A model generated the notes under the pieces. That model had not been told where the DNA came from, made no database searches, and worked only from the letters and a program-made list of their open reading frames with translations. DNA of 64,000 bases from Mycteria americana (Eukaryota > Chordata > Aves > Ciconiiformes > Ciconiidae). A program made the position numbers and the translations under genes. The stretch covers positions 24,691,798 to 24,755,797 of the forward strand of contig NC_134374.1 in assembly GCF_035582795.1 (NCBI RefSeq), read 5' to 3'. Below are positions 62,935-64,000 of this stretch, piece by piece; within the stretch, counting starts at the first letter, position 1; each line of letters starts with the position of its first letter.

Positions 62935-63540
62935 CACGGCAGAGCAGCTGGGGCTGAGACCGTGCCCACGGCTCGGCAGATTTCAGCCCGATTCCCCCCT
63001 GACAGCCCACATTTATCCTTTTTGTCCGCGTGGAACGCGAGCCGAGTTAGTCCCACACGGAAGATCTGCGTGCTCGCCTTTCTAAAAGTTCACCCGTTTC
63101 ATCTTCAAAATCTAAAGCGACTGGCAGCGGTCTGCTTGCCTTTGTTCGGAGAGGAAACAAAACTGCTGAATGCTGCAGCCATCGTGTCTTGGGAAACGGG
63201 ACGCAGGAGTGGGCCCGATGTCTGGGCAGGGTCTGGGGGCAGGGGGAACTCTTGGGGGTCTCGAGAGGAAACGCTTGCCATTGGGCAGGGGGTATTATTA
63301 GCGCCTGAGCCCGCCCCGCGCCTGGCGCTCTGCTGGGTCCCTCTCGGGGGGCTCTATGCCCGTCCGGAGCATTGCCAGGCCCAGGCAGCTCCCCGTTCCG
63401 AATTAGCAGCTTAAGGCCAGCCCGACAATGGGTACCGCGGATTTCCTGAGCAATTAGCTGGCGGACACAGCCTGCGAGAGCGTGCCCACGCCTCCGCGCC
63501 GGGGATGGTAATGAGCGGGGGAAAAGCTGTTTAAATCTTG
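62935..63540 (-). promoter_or_regulatory. LPAR4: CpG island with candidate LPAR4 first exon
   Basis: A CpG-rich block on the right side of the window, facing LPAR4. Its left edge carries a consensus minus-strand donor (GCCGTG/GTAAGT, last exon base 62935), which would splice to the LPAR4 acceptor at 52334. Long frames are open on both strands (62827-63414 plus, 63047-63631 minus), but neither gives a recognisable protein, so I read them as GC by-products. The transcription start is not determined. Confidence 0.45.
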
Positions 63541-63699
63541 GATTTTCCTTTGCACGGCTGTAATGGTTTTTCCTTCCAATTAAAAAATACAAGTGGGGAG
63601 GAGAAGGGGGAGCTGGGAGTTGGGAAGGCATTGGGTAAGACTAGGGAGCTGCAAAGCAAAGCTAGCCATAAAAAGAAAATATCTTTCTAAACAGATTTA

Positions 63700-63786
63700 G
63701 AAAGGGGTTGGGTTTTAGGTTGGGGGGGTTTGTTTGGGTTTTTTTGTTTTTTTTGGTTTTTTTGGTTTTTTTTGGTTTTTTTTTTT
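63700..63786 (+). repeat. G/T low-complexity tract
   Basis: Runs of T broken by GG or GGG (TTTTTTTGG units) over about 85 bases. Simple sequence with no gene. Confidence 0.8.
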
Positions 63787-64000
63787 AAATCTTCTCGCAG
63801 GAGCTGACTAGAACAGCCTGGACTTTGTCCCCCAGCAGTTTGCTCTGAAAGCCCTGGGTTCCTGCTGGAAAACCTGTAGGCTTTCAAATGTTTAGGGACA
63901 TAATTACAAATAGTCCAGGGAAGCGTGGCTGCTTTTGCCTGTGTAGCTCACCCTGAGAGCTGCTGCTGTCTTTCAGTGAATCTGCCTTCTAGCAGAGCCA
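63787..64000. other. Nothing recognised
   Basis: Ordinary sequence up to the window edge. Confidence 0.5.

Noticed and set aside
62827-63631. Two overlapping frames of about 195 codons on opposite strands
   Set aside because: Both lie in a CpG island, where stop codons are scarce. Neither translation looks like a known protein.
1-64000. CRISPR arrays, operons, tRNA or rRNA genes
   Set aside because: None seen. The content is that of a vertebrate nuclear chromosome.

Overview
The window looks like a stretch of bird nuclear chromosome. It has two single-exon class A GPCR genes, long intergenic and intronic DNA, a CR1-type LINE 3' end and a solo LTR of the ERVL-like kind common in birds. The two receptors are recognisable as P2RY10 (4572-5594, minus strand) and LPAR4 (51134-52180, minus strand). 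In human Xq21.1 these are adjacent, on one strand, in the order LPAR4 then P2RY10. Read along the minus strand the order here is the same, so this is conserved synteny. I cannot name the species. The LTR family and its divergence suggest a bird outside the chicken lineage, but that is weak inference.

Layout: 1-4117 is sequence downstream of P2RY10, with a 75-bp internally deleted LTR (1439-1513) and a GC-rich patch near 3.6 kb. P2RY10 follows, with a probable poly(A) signal at 4118-4123 and a splice acceptor two bases before the ATG. A CR1 tail lies at 6151-6210. A CpG-rich block at 11.1-11.55 kb, with a consensus minus-strand splice donor at 10997/10996, is the best candidate for the P2RY10 promoter and non-coding first exon. 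From 11.5 to 50.7 kb I see no gene I can name. It holds a 564-bp solo LTR with target-site duplications (21091-21654), a GC-rich block with YY1-like motifs (26.8-27.5 kb), a pyrimidine-rich kilobase (27.6-28.7 kb), long poly-G runs and a perfect 226-bp inverted repeat (43470-43695 and 44650-44875).

LPAR4 follows, with a hairpin just after the stop codon and a splice acceptor at 52334-52335. It also has an unusual 5' end: mammalian-like N-terminal codons lie out of frame inside an upstream ORF that overlaps the main start. A second CpG-rich block (62.9-63.5 kb) with a consensus minus-strand donor at 62935/62934 is a good candidate for the LPAR4 promoter and first exon. Both receptors sense lysophospholipids (lysophosphatidylserine and lysophosphatidic acid), and both seem to use the same layout: a distant non-coding first exon spliced to one coding exon.

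The most unusual structures are the perfect inverted repeat, the 75-bp mini-LTR with intact target-site duplications, the shifted LPAR4 N-terminus and the sense-strand hairpin in the LPAR4 3' UTR. I do not see a clearly new gene system.
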